Below, piece by piece: positions 36,117 to 43,427 of a stretch of 64,000 bases of DNA (positions within the stretch are counted from its first letter, which is position 1; each line of letters begins with the position of its first letter). The notes below the pieces were generated by a model, which was given only the letters and a program-made list of their open reading frames with translations, ran no database searches and was not told where the DNA came from. A program made the position numbers and the translations under genes. The stretch is taken from NCBI RefSeq assembly GCF_012927185.1, contig NZ_JABBGB010000002.1:1240001-1304000 (forward strand), in the 5' to 3' direction. The DNA is from Pseudoflavitalea sp. G-6-1-2. GTDB taxonomy: Bacteria > Bacteroidota > Bacteroidia > Chitinophagales > Chitinophagaceae.

Positions 36117-38192
36117 CTAGTTGATAAAGCTCCAGAATATGCCTACCCTGATCTGTAAGCCGGGATAAGGATAGTTGAACGTGGGAATATTGTTATTGGT
36201 GAATGTTCCCGCAGGGAGCTTCAGTGCATTGAGGTTTTCAGCACGGATATAGGCCGTGAATGTGCGGATGCGGAAGTGAATGAAGGCGCTTATATCGGGC
36301 ATCTTCAGTTTGATCTTCGCCGCATTCTGATAAGTATACTGGCCCATCAGCGGAGAATAGTTCTCTGCATTGTAGGCAGTGTAGTAACGGAACTCGACGC
36401 CCATGCTGGCAAGCAGGTTCTTGAATCCGAGATTGCCGTCGTAAGCAAACTGATTGCGTGTAGTAAACAATGGCATGTTAACCGGACCGTCACCTGCACG
36501 CTGCTGCAACACAATCCATGTTCTCCAGTTCCAGTGTTTGGCAACTTTGAATTGCTTCTCGGCTGTGATCTGAAGAATATTGAATGGCGTAGTTGCCTGA
36601 TCGGGCTTGTACATTTCTTTGAAGTACGCCAGGTTGCTGATGAGGTAATAGTTTGCGCTCAGCTTCATTTTGAGGCTGGGTACTATGACAGAACCGAATA
36701 TATTGGTGATGTTCTCTTTGTTGAATGCCGGTTGCGATGGCACACGGTTGAAGCCGCTGTAAAAATCGAATACGAAAGATGGAGTGCGGTTGGTATTCTG
36801 AAATCCCACCTGCAGGTAACCTACTTTTTTGCTGAGCAAGCGTTGCAGGCTCAGGTAAGCGGTGTAGTTGCCGGAGTTCATTCCGTTTACATAAAAATTA
36901 CCGTTGGCTTCGATATCCCATTTCTTGTTCTTCGTTTGGTTGCGGTATTCGCCGTGCAGATAGAGGTTATTGTCTTTTATCCTCCCCCATTTCTGATCGC
37001 CATGCACCGACAGAAAGTCGAGGCTTTCGTAGGCCGCTCCCACTTTGATGAACTGATGCGGGTTTCTTGCATCGGGGAACTGGTAGATGGAGAAATCGTT
37101 GGTGAGCACTTTCCAGTAATCCTGCGTAAACCAGTTGCCGGTTTTCTTGTCTCCGGAGGCCGTATACTGGTTGAAGAAAATATTGTAAACGTTGCTGTAG
37201 TAGGCGCTGTCTGCCACGGCATCTCTGAAACGGTATTTGTAGGTATCGTATCTGATGGTGTGCTCGAGGCGGAGCCTTGGATAGAAAAGTTTTACTACCG
37301 ATGTGTCGTTCACGATCATGGAGTCTTTCTGTCCTATGTCGTATTGCTGACGCATCATGTAAGTGCCGGTGGTAAGAAACGAGCCGGTTCCGATACTGGT
37401 GGTAAAGAAGTTGCGGCTGTTGGGCATATCCGGACCAAGATTAACGGGTATGGTTGAACGTTCCGAGAAGGCAGCGCTATCCAGATAGTTCACGTCGGTT
37501 TTGATACCACCGTTCTCTCCTGCCTGCATTTTGTTTCCCACGATAACGAAGAAGTTCTGGTATCGTTTGTTCTTGCTCTGGTACCAGCTGTGGAAGCGGT
37601 AGTTATTGTGATTGACAGCCTGGTTCTGGAAGAGTCCGGGTGAATTGATGAGCCGGTATTGAAAACCTGCATTCCAGTTGGGTCTGATATTCTGCGTATG
37701 CGTAAGCTGAATGAACTGTTCGGACCTTGCACCCAGCACGTAGTCTGCTTCGGAGAACGGGCGGGTGGTGGTGTAGAACTTTGTTTCTTCTGCGTTATAG
37801 AGATAATTATCCAGTGCGTGGAAACCGGCATCGAATCCGGGTTTCAGCCGGGGAGTGAAGATGAGGTTTCTTGCTGGCGTACCCAGGTTTCCGAGGTTCA
37901 CCGAATGCCAGGGTGTGGGAAAACGTTCGTAGAAATCGGTGATGGAAGAATCGAAGCCGCGCAGCCTGCTGCTGTCGAGATACCTGAAACGGATGGTGAG
38001 TGAATCTTCGAGGCCGGTACGATGAATTACGGAATCTGCTTTGCCGCCTCCACCGCCGCCAAATCCGCCTTGTGCCCTGCGGAGTAATCCGCCCTGGGCT
38101 TCAGCCTGGTTAAACCATCCTGAAAGTATCAACAGTACTGCGATGAATAAATATCTCGTCTTCAAAATATTTCGCCCAGATTTACGGGGCAT
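36117..38192 (-). CDS. Putative porin (large outer-membrane barrel)
   Basis: This 691-residue protein has a signal peptide ending near QAEAQ. A glycine-rich stretch with several consecutive Gly follows (residues 40-50), and then a long barrel with many alternating aromatic strands and a terminal strand QIRVGIFWSF. It matches the putative porin type common in Bacteroidota, for which no substrate is known to me. The ATG at 38192 is preferred over a TTG one codon upstream. It is followed by the terminator that doubles as a promoter for the copper unit, and preceded on the same strand by the purine nucleoside phosphorylase gene. Confidence 0.8.
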   Translation of the reverse strand: MPRKSGRNILKTRYLFIAVLLILSGWFNQAEAQGGLLRRAQGGFGGGGGGKADSVIHRTGLEDSLTIRFRYLDSSRLRGFDSSITDFYERFPTPWHSVNLGNLGTPARNLIFTPRLKPGFDAGFHALDNYLYNAEETKFYTTTRPFSEADYVLGARSEQFIQLTHTQNIRPNWNAGFQYRLINSPGLFQNQAVNHNNYRFHSWYQSKNKRYQNFFVIVGNKMQAGENGGIKTDVNYLDSAAFSERSTIPVNLGPDMPNSRNFFTTSIGTGSFLTTGTYMMRQQYDIGQKDSMIVNDTSVVKLFYPRLRLEHTIRYDTYKYRFRDAVADSAYYSNVYNIFFNQYTASGDKKTGNWFTQDYWKVLTNDFSIYQFPDARNPHQFIKVGAAYESLDFLSVHGDQKWGRIKDNNLYLHGEYRNQTKNKKWDIEANGNFYVNGMNSGNYTAYLSLQRLLSKKVGYLQVGFQNTNRTPSFVFDFYSGFNRVPSQPAFNKENITNIFGSVIVPSLKMKLSANYYLISNLAYFKEMYKPDQATTPFNILQITAEKQFKVAKHWNWRTWIVLQQRAGDGPVNMPLFTTRNQFAYDGNLGFKNLLASMGVEFRYYTAYNAENYSPLMGQYTYQNAAKIKLKMPDISAFIHFRIRTFTAYIRAENLNALKLPAGTFTNNNIPTFNYPYPGLQIRVGIFWSFIN

Positions 38193-38274
38193 CAAATTAG
38201 TGATTAAAATAAGTTTCTCTGTTGCCGGGATCGTTAATTTATTTCAATTAACAGAAAGTTGGCGCGGCAACGGG

Positions 38275-39099
38275 TTAAGGCAGTTTGCCGATCAGCTCAG
38301 TAAAGAGCGTGGTAAGTTTGGGTTCTGCTGCAGCAGCGGCTTCCAGCACCTCTTCGTGCGTGATCACATTATCTTCTTCTCTTATACCTAAATCGGTGAT
38401 CACACTCACAGCCACTACCTGCATACCGGTATGGATAGCCGCAATCACTTCCTGTACGGTGCTCATGCCTACGGCATCGCCGCCGAGGCGGTGGATCAGC
38501 AGGTATTCGGCACGGGTTTCGAAAGTGGGGCCGGTAACGCCGAAGTACACACCCTGCTGCAGTTTGATATTATTGGCAGCGGCGATCTCTTTCAGTTGTT
38601 TCACCAGACCTTTATTGTATGGCTCGCTCATATCGGGGAAGCGGGGGCCGAGTTCTTTTTCGTTTTTGCCGAGCAGCGGATTGATGATGGCGAAGCTGAT
38701 ATGATCGGTGATCACCATCAGGTCGCCCACTGCGAATGCGGGGTTCACGCCGCCGGCGGCATTGGAGATCAGCACCTGCTGAACGCCGAGGAACTTCATC
38801 AGACGGATGGGGAATACTACCTGTTCGGGCGTATATCCTTCATAAAAATGGAAGCGTCCGGCCATGGCCACCACTTTCTTTCCGTTCACTTCACCAAAAA
38901 TTAATCTGCCATGATGGCCTTCCACGGTAGAAACGGGAAAATGGGGGATCTCTTCGTAAGGGATCTCCAGTTCGGCCTTGATATGGGTGGCAAAATTGCC
39001 CAAACCGCTGCCCAGAACGATGCCTACGGTGGGAGTTTGCGTATATCTGGCACGCAGCCAGGCGGTAGTTTCTTCCAGTTGCCGGATGATGTTATTCAT
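38275..39099 (-). CDS. Purine-nucleoside phosphorylase (trimeric PNP family)
   Basis: This 274-residue enzyme carries the PNP signatures GIVLGSGLGNF near the N-terminus, VEGHHGRLIFG, SNAAGGVNPAFAVGDLMVI and TGPTFETRAE, and ends with THEEVLEAA. It phosphorolyses purine nucleosides to base and ribose-1-phosphate in the cytoplasm. The ATG at 39099 is chosen because the -7 box TATATTTG lies only 7 bp upstream; an open frame seven codons longer would begin beyond it. It is divergent from sucC. The substrate range (guanosine/inosine versus adenosine) cannot be told for sure. Confidence 0.93.
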   Translation of the reverse strand: MNNIIRQLEETTAWLRARYTQTPTVGIVLGSGLGNFATHIKAELEIPYEEIPHFPVSTVEGHHGRLIFGEVNGKKVVAMAGRFHFYEGYTPEQVVFPIRLMKFLGVQQVLISNAAGGVNPAFAVGDLMVITDHISFAIINPLLGKNEKELGPRFPDMSEPYNKGLVKQLKEIAAANNIKLQQGVYFGVTGPTFETRAEYLLIHRLGGDAVGMSTVQEVIAAIHTGMQVVAVSVITDLGIREEDNVITHEEVLEAAAAAEPKLTTLFTELIGKLP

Positions 39100-39106
39100 A
39101 GATGCG

Positions 39107-39114
39107 CAAATATA
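39107..39114 (-). promoter_or_regulatory. Promoter -7 box of the purine-nucleoside phosphorylase gene
   Basis: The minus strand reads TATATTTG, a full TAnnTTTG match 7 bp from the ATG, predicting a leaderless or very short leader. Confidence 0.6.
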
Positions 39115-39175
39115 GGTCACTATTCTACTCGTAACATTTGTGTGTTTTCCCTATTTTCGCCAAAAATTTCCCCGC

Positions 39176-40387
39176 ATGAATCTCCATGAGTACCAGGCGA
39201 AAGAATTACTGAAAAAGTATAATGTACCTGTTCAGGAAGGAATTCCTGTCGACAGGGCAGATGCAGCTGAAGAAGCCTATAAAAATCTGAAAGTACAGTT
39301 CGGCAATAACTTCGCCGTGGTGAAAGCACAGATCCACGCCGGGGGCCGCGGTAAAGGCAAGATCCAGGGCACCGAACAACGCGGTGTAGCTGTAGGCAAG
39401 AGCGCTGAAGAGATCAAACAGATCGCCAGCAATATCCTCGGCGGAACCCTCGTGACTATCCAGACCGGACCTGCCGGTAAAACGGTGAACAAGGTGCTGG
39501 TAGCACAGGATGTATATTATCCTGGAGCCAACCCTGTAAAAGAATTCTATCTGTCTATTCTGCTCGACCGTACAAAAGGTCAGAACGTGATCATGTACAG
39601 CACCGAAGGTGGAATGGATATCGAAGAAGTTGCTCACAACACACCAGACAAGATCTTCAAAGAGTGGGTACACGCCAGTGGCGGACTGCTCCCCTTCCAG
39701 GCGCGCAAGATCGCTTTCAACCTCGGTTTGAAAGGCGAAGCTTTCAAGAACTGCGTTAAGTTTGTAACAAACCTGTACAATGCTTACGTAGGGCTCGACT
39801 GCAGCATGCTCGAGATCAACCCGCTGTTCAAAACTTCCGATGAGAAGATCATTGCAGTGGATTGCAAAATGAATCTGGACGACAACTCACTGATGCGTCA
39901 TCCTGACCTGGAAGCACTTCGTGATATCAGCGAAGAAGATCCTACAGAAGTGGAAGCAGGAAAATACAACCTCAACTTCGTGAAACTCGATGGCAACGTA
40001 GGTTGCATGGTTAACGGAGCAGGATTGGCCATGGCCACTATGGACATGATCAAACTGAGTGGTGGTGAGCCTGCGAACTTCCTCGACGTAGGTGGTACCG
40101 CAAATGCAACAACCGTTGAAGCCGGTTTCCGCATCATTCTGAAAGACCCTAAAGTAAAAGCGATCCTCATCAACATCTTCGGTGGTATCGTTCGTTGCGA
40201 CAGGGTTGCACAGGGTGTGATCGATGCGTACAAATCGATCGGCAATATCGAAGTGCCTATCATTGTACGTTTGCAGGGAACCAATGCAGAAGAAGCAAAG
40301 AAACTGATCGAAGAAAGCGGACTGAAAGTTCAGTCGGCCATTCTGCTCAGCGAAGCTGCTGCACTCGTTGGTAAAGCTGTGGCATAA
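39176..40387 (+). CDS. sucC: Succinate-CoA ligase (ADP-forming) beta subunit
   Basis: This 403-residue protein begins MNLHEYQAKELL, the usual start of SucC, and has the ATP-grasp segment HAGGRGKGKI near residue 55 and the later LFKTSDEKIIAVD and GGIVRCDRVAQGV. With SucD it makes succinyl-CoA or ATP in the citric-acid cycle. The ATG at 39176 is preferred over an open frame 12 codons longer because it gives the family's normal N-terminus. No sucD follows; the gene ends at a strong terminator, so the alpha subunit is encoded elsewhere, as is common in this group. Confidence 0.97.
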   Translation: MNLHEYQAKELLKKYNVPVQEGIPVDRADAAEEAYKNLKVQFGNNFAVVKAQIHAGGRGKGKIQGTEQRGVAVGKSAEEIKQIASNILGGTLVTIQTGPAGKTVNKVLVAQDVYYPGANPVKEFYLSILLDRTKGQNVIMYSTEGGMDIEEVAHNTPDKIFKEWVHASGGLLPFQARKIAFNLGLKGEAFKNCVKFVTNLYNAYVGLDCSMLEINPLFKTSDEKIIAVDCKMNLDDNSLMRHPDLEALRDISEEDPTEVEAGKYNLNFVKLDGNVGCMVNGAGLAMATMDMIKLSGGEPANFLDVGGTANATTVEAGFRIILKDPKVKAILINIFGGIVRCDRVAQGVIDAYKSIGNIEVPIIVRLQGTNAEEAKKLIEESGLKVQSAILLSEAAALVGKAVA

Positions 40388-40410
40388 GGCGCGAAAGCGA
40401 CTATATACTT

Positions 40411-40443
40411 AAAAGGTCCGGAGCTGTAAAGCCCGGACCTTTT
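40411..40443 (+). terminator. sucC terminator
   Basis: AAAAGGTCCGG (40411-40421) pairs with CCGGACCTTTT (40433-40443), with no mismatch in the main stem. Confidence 0.88.
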
Positions 40444-40479
40444 GCTTTGTGTCGAACACACGCGTTTCAGCCTATCTTC

Positions 40480-40585
40480 AGCCATTATTCAGCCTGTTTG
40501 CAGCGTTTTTAAAGGGGAAGCCAGCCAGTAATGAGCCATTACGGAGCCATTAATCTGCCCTTATTCAGTGTTTGCCCTCCCCTTT
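40480..40585 (+). repeat. AGCCATTA repeats and nested hairpin after sucC
   Basis: AGCCATTA occurs at 40480, 40534 and 40545. GTAATG (40528-40533) pairs with CATTAC (40537-40542), nested inside AAAGGGG (40511-40517) and CCCCTTT (40579-40585). It lies between the sucC terminator and a convergent gene. No function is suggested. Confidence 0.35.
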
Positions 40586-40645
40586 TTATGAGAGTATATG
40601 CGTTCTCCAATGCCTGATTCCCGCTGATAAGAAACCGGGCGCTCA

Positions 40646-41152
40646 TCAGTTTTCCTGCCCGCTCATCTCCTGCTTCATATACCCAATCACTCCCTCCAGA
40701 TATTTATGGGTTCTGGTGAGCAGCTGATCGTAATGCCTGCCTTTCATTTCAGTAGGTTTCTCTTCGAGTGGAAATTCCGGTGGGCCGCTTCCTCCTCCAC
40801 CTTTGAGGTGTCTTATCGTATAGTAATATCCGTTATCTGAAGGTAATATCACATACTGCATGGCCACGCGTATGTACGAACCCCACATGCTGGTAGGAAG
40901 TTCTATATCCACATACCCATCTGCCACCTGGGCCTGCTTGCCACCTTTCTCTGCAGAATAAATGGTATCCCAGTGCACCAGCAATGGAAGCGTGAAGAAT
41001 TTCTTTGCTCTGAGATTGAGAGAGTCTGTGCCGGCATCATCCTGAGTAACGAACTGAGCATACTCGAACAATCCGGCTGCATTGCGCGGACTCTGTGCCC
41101 AAACCGACAGCGCCGCGCAGCAGATGATGATCAGTAACAGTTGTTGTTTCAT
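40646..41152 (-). CDS. Exported protein of unknown function
   Basis: This 168-residue protein has a signal peptide ending near SVWAQ (residue 20). The mature part includes a glycine-rich HLKGGGGSGPP segment near residue 117 and helical ends. I do not recognise the family. The start at 41152 is preferred because it opens directly with the signal sequence; the frame is open eight codons further upstream. It stands alone, with the sucC region on its left and a possible 30-residue membrane peptide gene (41233) divergent on its right. Confidence 0.65.
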   Translation of the reverse strand: MKQQLLLIIICCAALSVWAQSPRNAAGLFEYAQFVTQDDAGTDSLNLRAKKFFTLPLLVHWDTIYSAEKGGKQAQVADGYVDIELPTSMWGSYIRVAMQYVILPSDNGYYYTIRHLKGGGGSGPPEFPLEEKPTEMKGRHYDQLLTRTHKYLEGVIGYMKQEMSGQEN

Positions 41153-41232
41153 AACAATCGAATGAAGTGTGAACAATATCTGGCATAGTTTTCGTCAAGG
41201 CACAGCTATCTGATACTTCAATTAATTATTGT

Positions 41233-41325
41233 ATGAACGACGGTGCATACGCTACACGCGTATTTTTTGGATTACTGCTGGTGAGTTACATTTTGCTATA
41301 CGGTCTGCTGGTACTGGTGAGCTAA
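41233..41325 (+). CDS. Candidate 30-residue single-pass membrane peptide
   Basis: A short open frame encodes MNDGAYATRV and then a hydrophobic stretch (FFGLLLVSYILLYGLLVLV) of about 19 residues, a good transmembrane helix, ending in SER-stop. It occupies an otherwise empty gap and its last four bases overlap the 3' end of the convergent SprT-like gene. No strong ribosome-binding site or -7 box is visible, so expression is uncertain. Such short membrane peptides are often missed by gene callers; conservation in relatives would be the test. Confidence 0.35.
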   Translation: MNDGAYATRVFFGLLLVSYILLYGLLVLVS

Positions 41326-41951
41326 CCTGCGTTGCTGAGTTCCTTTACTTCGTAGATGGGACTGAACAGATAGAGTTTTCCTGTTTTTACTTCGATGCAC
41401 TGATATCGCTTGCGGAGTTTCTTTCCTTTCCGGAAGATCCTTCCTTCTCCGATATCGAATAACTGGCCTTCCTGCAACTGTTCTACCATCACTACTCCCT
41501 GCTGTCTGGGATCGTAGTTTTTAAGGATGCGCATCAGGTTTTCGTCGGCGCAGCTACTGGCGGGCAGATCGTGCATAGACTTTTGCAAAGCCTGCTCCAC
41601 GTCGGCCGGGAACAGCTGCTTTCCCATGAAATCTTTCAGCAGCATAGCGTACAGGGCTTTCCATTCTTTACCGTGACTCTGAACACGGTTTCCATATTGA
41701 ATAAATGTTACCAGGTGGGCAAGCTCATGAATGAGGGTAATGAGAAATGAAAATGGATTGAGATTGCCGTTTACACTGATACGATGGGTTTTATAGAGGG
41801 TGGCATGGCGGTAGTCGCCCAAAATGGACTTCCTTTCGCGGGTGATGGTTAAGTGAACCCTGTACTGTTGCAGGTATTCGAGCACCCTTGGTACCGCTGC
41901 CGGCGGAATGAATTGTTGCAGATACTCCAGCGGAGCTTCCTTCTTAGACAT
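41322..41951 (-). CDS. SprT-like zinc metalloprotease
   Basis: This 209-residue protein contains HELAH (His75, Glu76, His79), the zinc-binding site of the SprT/Spartan fold, and a C-terminal basic region. Spartan-type proteins act on DNA-protein crosslinks, but bacterial SprT roles are poorly known. It overlaps the preceding membrane-protein gene by 8 bp, so the two are translationally coupled. The length is normal for this type in Bacteroidota. No signal peptide is seen; it is probably cytoplasmic. Confidence 0.85.
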   Translation of the reverse strand: MSKKEAPLEYLQQFIPPAAVPRVLEYLQQYRVHLTITRERKSILGDYRHATLYKTHRISVNGNLNPFSFLITLIHELAHLVTFIQYGNRVQSHGKEWKALYAMLLKDFMGKQLFPADVEQALQKSMHDLPASSCADENLMRILKNYDPRQQGVVMVEQLQEGQLFDIGEGRIFRKGKKLRKRYQCIEVKTGKLYLFSPIYEVKELSNAG

Positions 41952-42351
41952 TCTTCTTTTGTTGCTTACTCAGTTTCATCAGTATGGCCACTTCTACAAA
42001 GGTGTAGAGGAAATAGAGGAACATACATCCAAATACAGCGCCTTTGCTAACGCCTTTTTTTACAGTTACAATATACACAAAAGCCGTGATGAGGCAGATC
42101 ATCATTTTAAGAAACATGCCTCCGTAAATCATGCGCAGAAATACCTGCACATTGTTGTTGCGAAGCGACTTGTAGTACAGCAGAAAAGAAGCGAGGGTCG
42201 CAAAAAAGAGAATCACATTGCCTACGATCATTACGTTAACACTGATGCCCCAGCTTTCAAAAGTGCTGCGAAGGGTCAGCAGCAGCGCTGTGGAAATAAC
42301 AAAAATAACAGTGATGGGCAAAAATGATCTGGAAACGGATGTTGGTTGCAT
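41944..42351 (-). CDS. Small four-helix membrane protein of unknown function
   Basis: This 135-residue protein has four predicted membrane helices (about residues 10-30, 38-58, 72-95 and 100-125) and a lysine-rich C-terminus. I do not recognise a characterised family. The ATG at 42351 lies 4 bp after a perfect -7 box TACCTTTG (42356-42363), so an upstream open frame that begins before the box is excluded. The gene overlaps the SprT-like gene by 8 bp and follows the bactofilin gene in the same direction, which suggests an envelope role. Confidence 0.75.
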   Translation of the reverse strand: MQPTSVSRSFLPITVIFVISTALLLTLRSTFESWGISVNVMIVGNVILFFATLASFLLYYKSLRNNNVQVFLRMIYGGMFLKMMICLITAFVYIVTVKKGVSKGAVFGCMFLYFLYTFVEVAILMKLSKQQKKNV

Positions 42352-42355
42352 ACTA

Positions 42356-42363
42356 CAAAGGTA
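42356..42363 (-). promoter_or_regulatory. Promoter -7 box of the small membrane protein gene
   Basis: The minus strand reads TACCTTTG, an exact TAnnTTTG match 4 bp before the ATG. The transcript is likely leaderless. Confidence 0.6.
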
Positions 42364-42431
42364 CAAAACAGAATCACAGCAGCACCACATCTCCGGTACT
42401 GCTGTGCAGTAATATTAAATGAAGTAGAAAT

Positions 42432-42881
42432 TTATGCCTGGGCAGCCAGTTTCTCGGTCTTCTTGTCGGCCAGTCCGTTGGAGCTTACCGACATGGCAGG
42501 CTTCTCCGTTCCGGTCATATGACACTGGCCATTGAAATTGGCGCTGGGTTCGATCTGCAGTTTGGCTGCATGCAGGTTACCCTGAACCTGAGAGCCGCCT
42601 TTCAGCTGAAGCAGTTCTTTTACGCGGATGGTGCCGGTTACCCTTCCCATGATATCGGCCTGCTGACCATTGATATCTCCGGTTACGGCTCCGTTTGAAC
42701 CGATCACTACCTTGGCTGTGCAATTTACATTGCCTTCGAGGTTGCCATCGATTCGGATATCACCTGAGCTGTTGATATCACCTTTCAGTGTAGTGCCGGC
42801 AGCGATAATGGTGGCGCCGGTTGCGGGGGTTGAGGGTTTTTGTTCCATTTGGTTTTCGGATTTGGATTTGCTATTGAACAT
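42432..42881 (-). CDS. Bactofilin family cytoskeletal protein
   Basis: This 149-residue protein has a bactofilin (DUF583) core of short beta-helix repeats (about residues 25-125), with segments such as GTTLKGDINSSGDIRIDG and GNLEGNVNC, flanked by unstructured ends. Bactofilins polymerise into membrane-associated filaments that shape the cell and place peptidoglycan enzymes. It begins 12 bp after the upstream membrane-anchored gene, which resembles the N-terminus of the M23 peptidase often paired with bactofilins. Length and core are typical. Confidence 0.93.
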   Translation of the reverse strand: MFNSKSKSENQMEQKPSTPATGATIIAAGTTLKGDINSSGDIRIDGNLEGNVNCTAKVVIGSNGAVTGDINGQQADIMGRVTGTIRVKELLQLKGGSQVQGNLHAAKLQIEPSANFNGQCHMTGTEKPAMSVSSNGLADKKTEKLAAQA

Positions 42882-42893
42882 ACGATATCGGTT

Positions 42894-43289
42894 TTAATCG
42901 TCAATTGTTTCGGGTTTGGGAATATCGAGGGCTGTAGTATCACGGTTAACGGTTACGTTACCCTGTAAAACGTTTTTTACGTTCTCCAGGTATTTATCCT
43001 TGTACTGCATCGCATTTTCAAGCGAGTCGGTTCTCACCTTCAGCTCTCTCAGTTCGCGGGTTGCATTCACATCGCCATAACCCGGAATATACATCCGCAG
43101 GGGCGTGAACACAATCAGCGCTACTGTTAAACCTGTCAGCAGCACAAATATTGTGCTGAGTACAATATAAACGCTCAATCTTGATAATTTGAAAGTTACC
43201 ACCTCTTCGTATGTATCATCGTTCATCACTACCAGGCGGTAGCGATTCTGCAAGCGCTTCAGGGTGGAATTGGCATCGAATTTGGCCAT
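42894..43289 (-). CDS. Short membrane-anchored protein resembling the N-terminus of bactofilin-linked M23 peptidases
   Basis: This 131-residue protein starts with a basic N-terminus containing RYRLVVMNDDTYEE, followed by one transmembrane helix (about 40-62), a conserved-looking FTPLRMYIPGYGDV and a short coiled-coil. From memory, the same N-terminal layout occurs in longer M23 (LytM) peptidases next to bactofilin genes in other Bacteroidota, but the peptidase domain is absent here and the frame ends cleanly. It may serve as a membrane adaptor for the bactofilin encoded 12 bp downstream. No frameshift remnant of a peptidase was found in the next 12 bp. Confidence 0.72.
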   Translation of the reverse strand: MAKFDANSTLKRLQNRYRLVVMNDDTYEEVVTFKLSRLSVYIVLSTIFVLLTGLTVALIVFTPLRMYIPGYGDVNATRELRELKVRTDSLENAMQYKDKYLENVKNVLQGNVTVNRDTTALDIPKPETIDD

Positions 43290-43427
43290 ACACAGGATTT
43301 CTCTTGGCTTTAAAGGTAATAGTTTAGAATGAATTGACTGCTAACCCGTGAACAAAAAAAATTAGGCTTATCTTTAAGTAATTAATTAATTCTCTATTCG
43401 TTATTAAGGATTTAGTTTGCGTTATCA

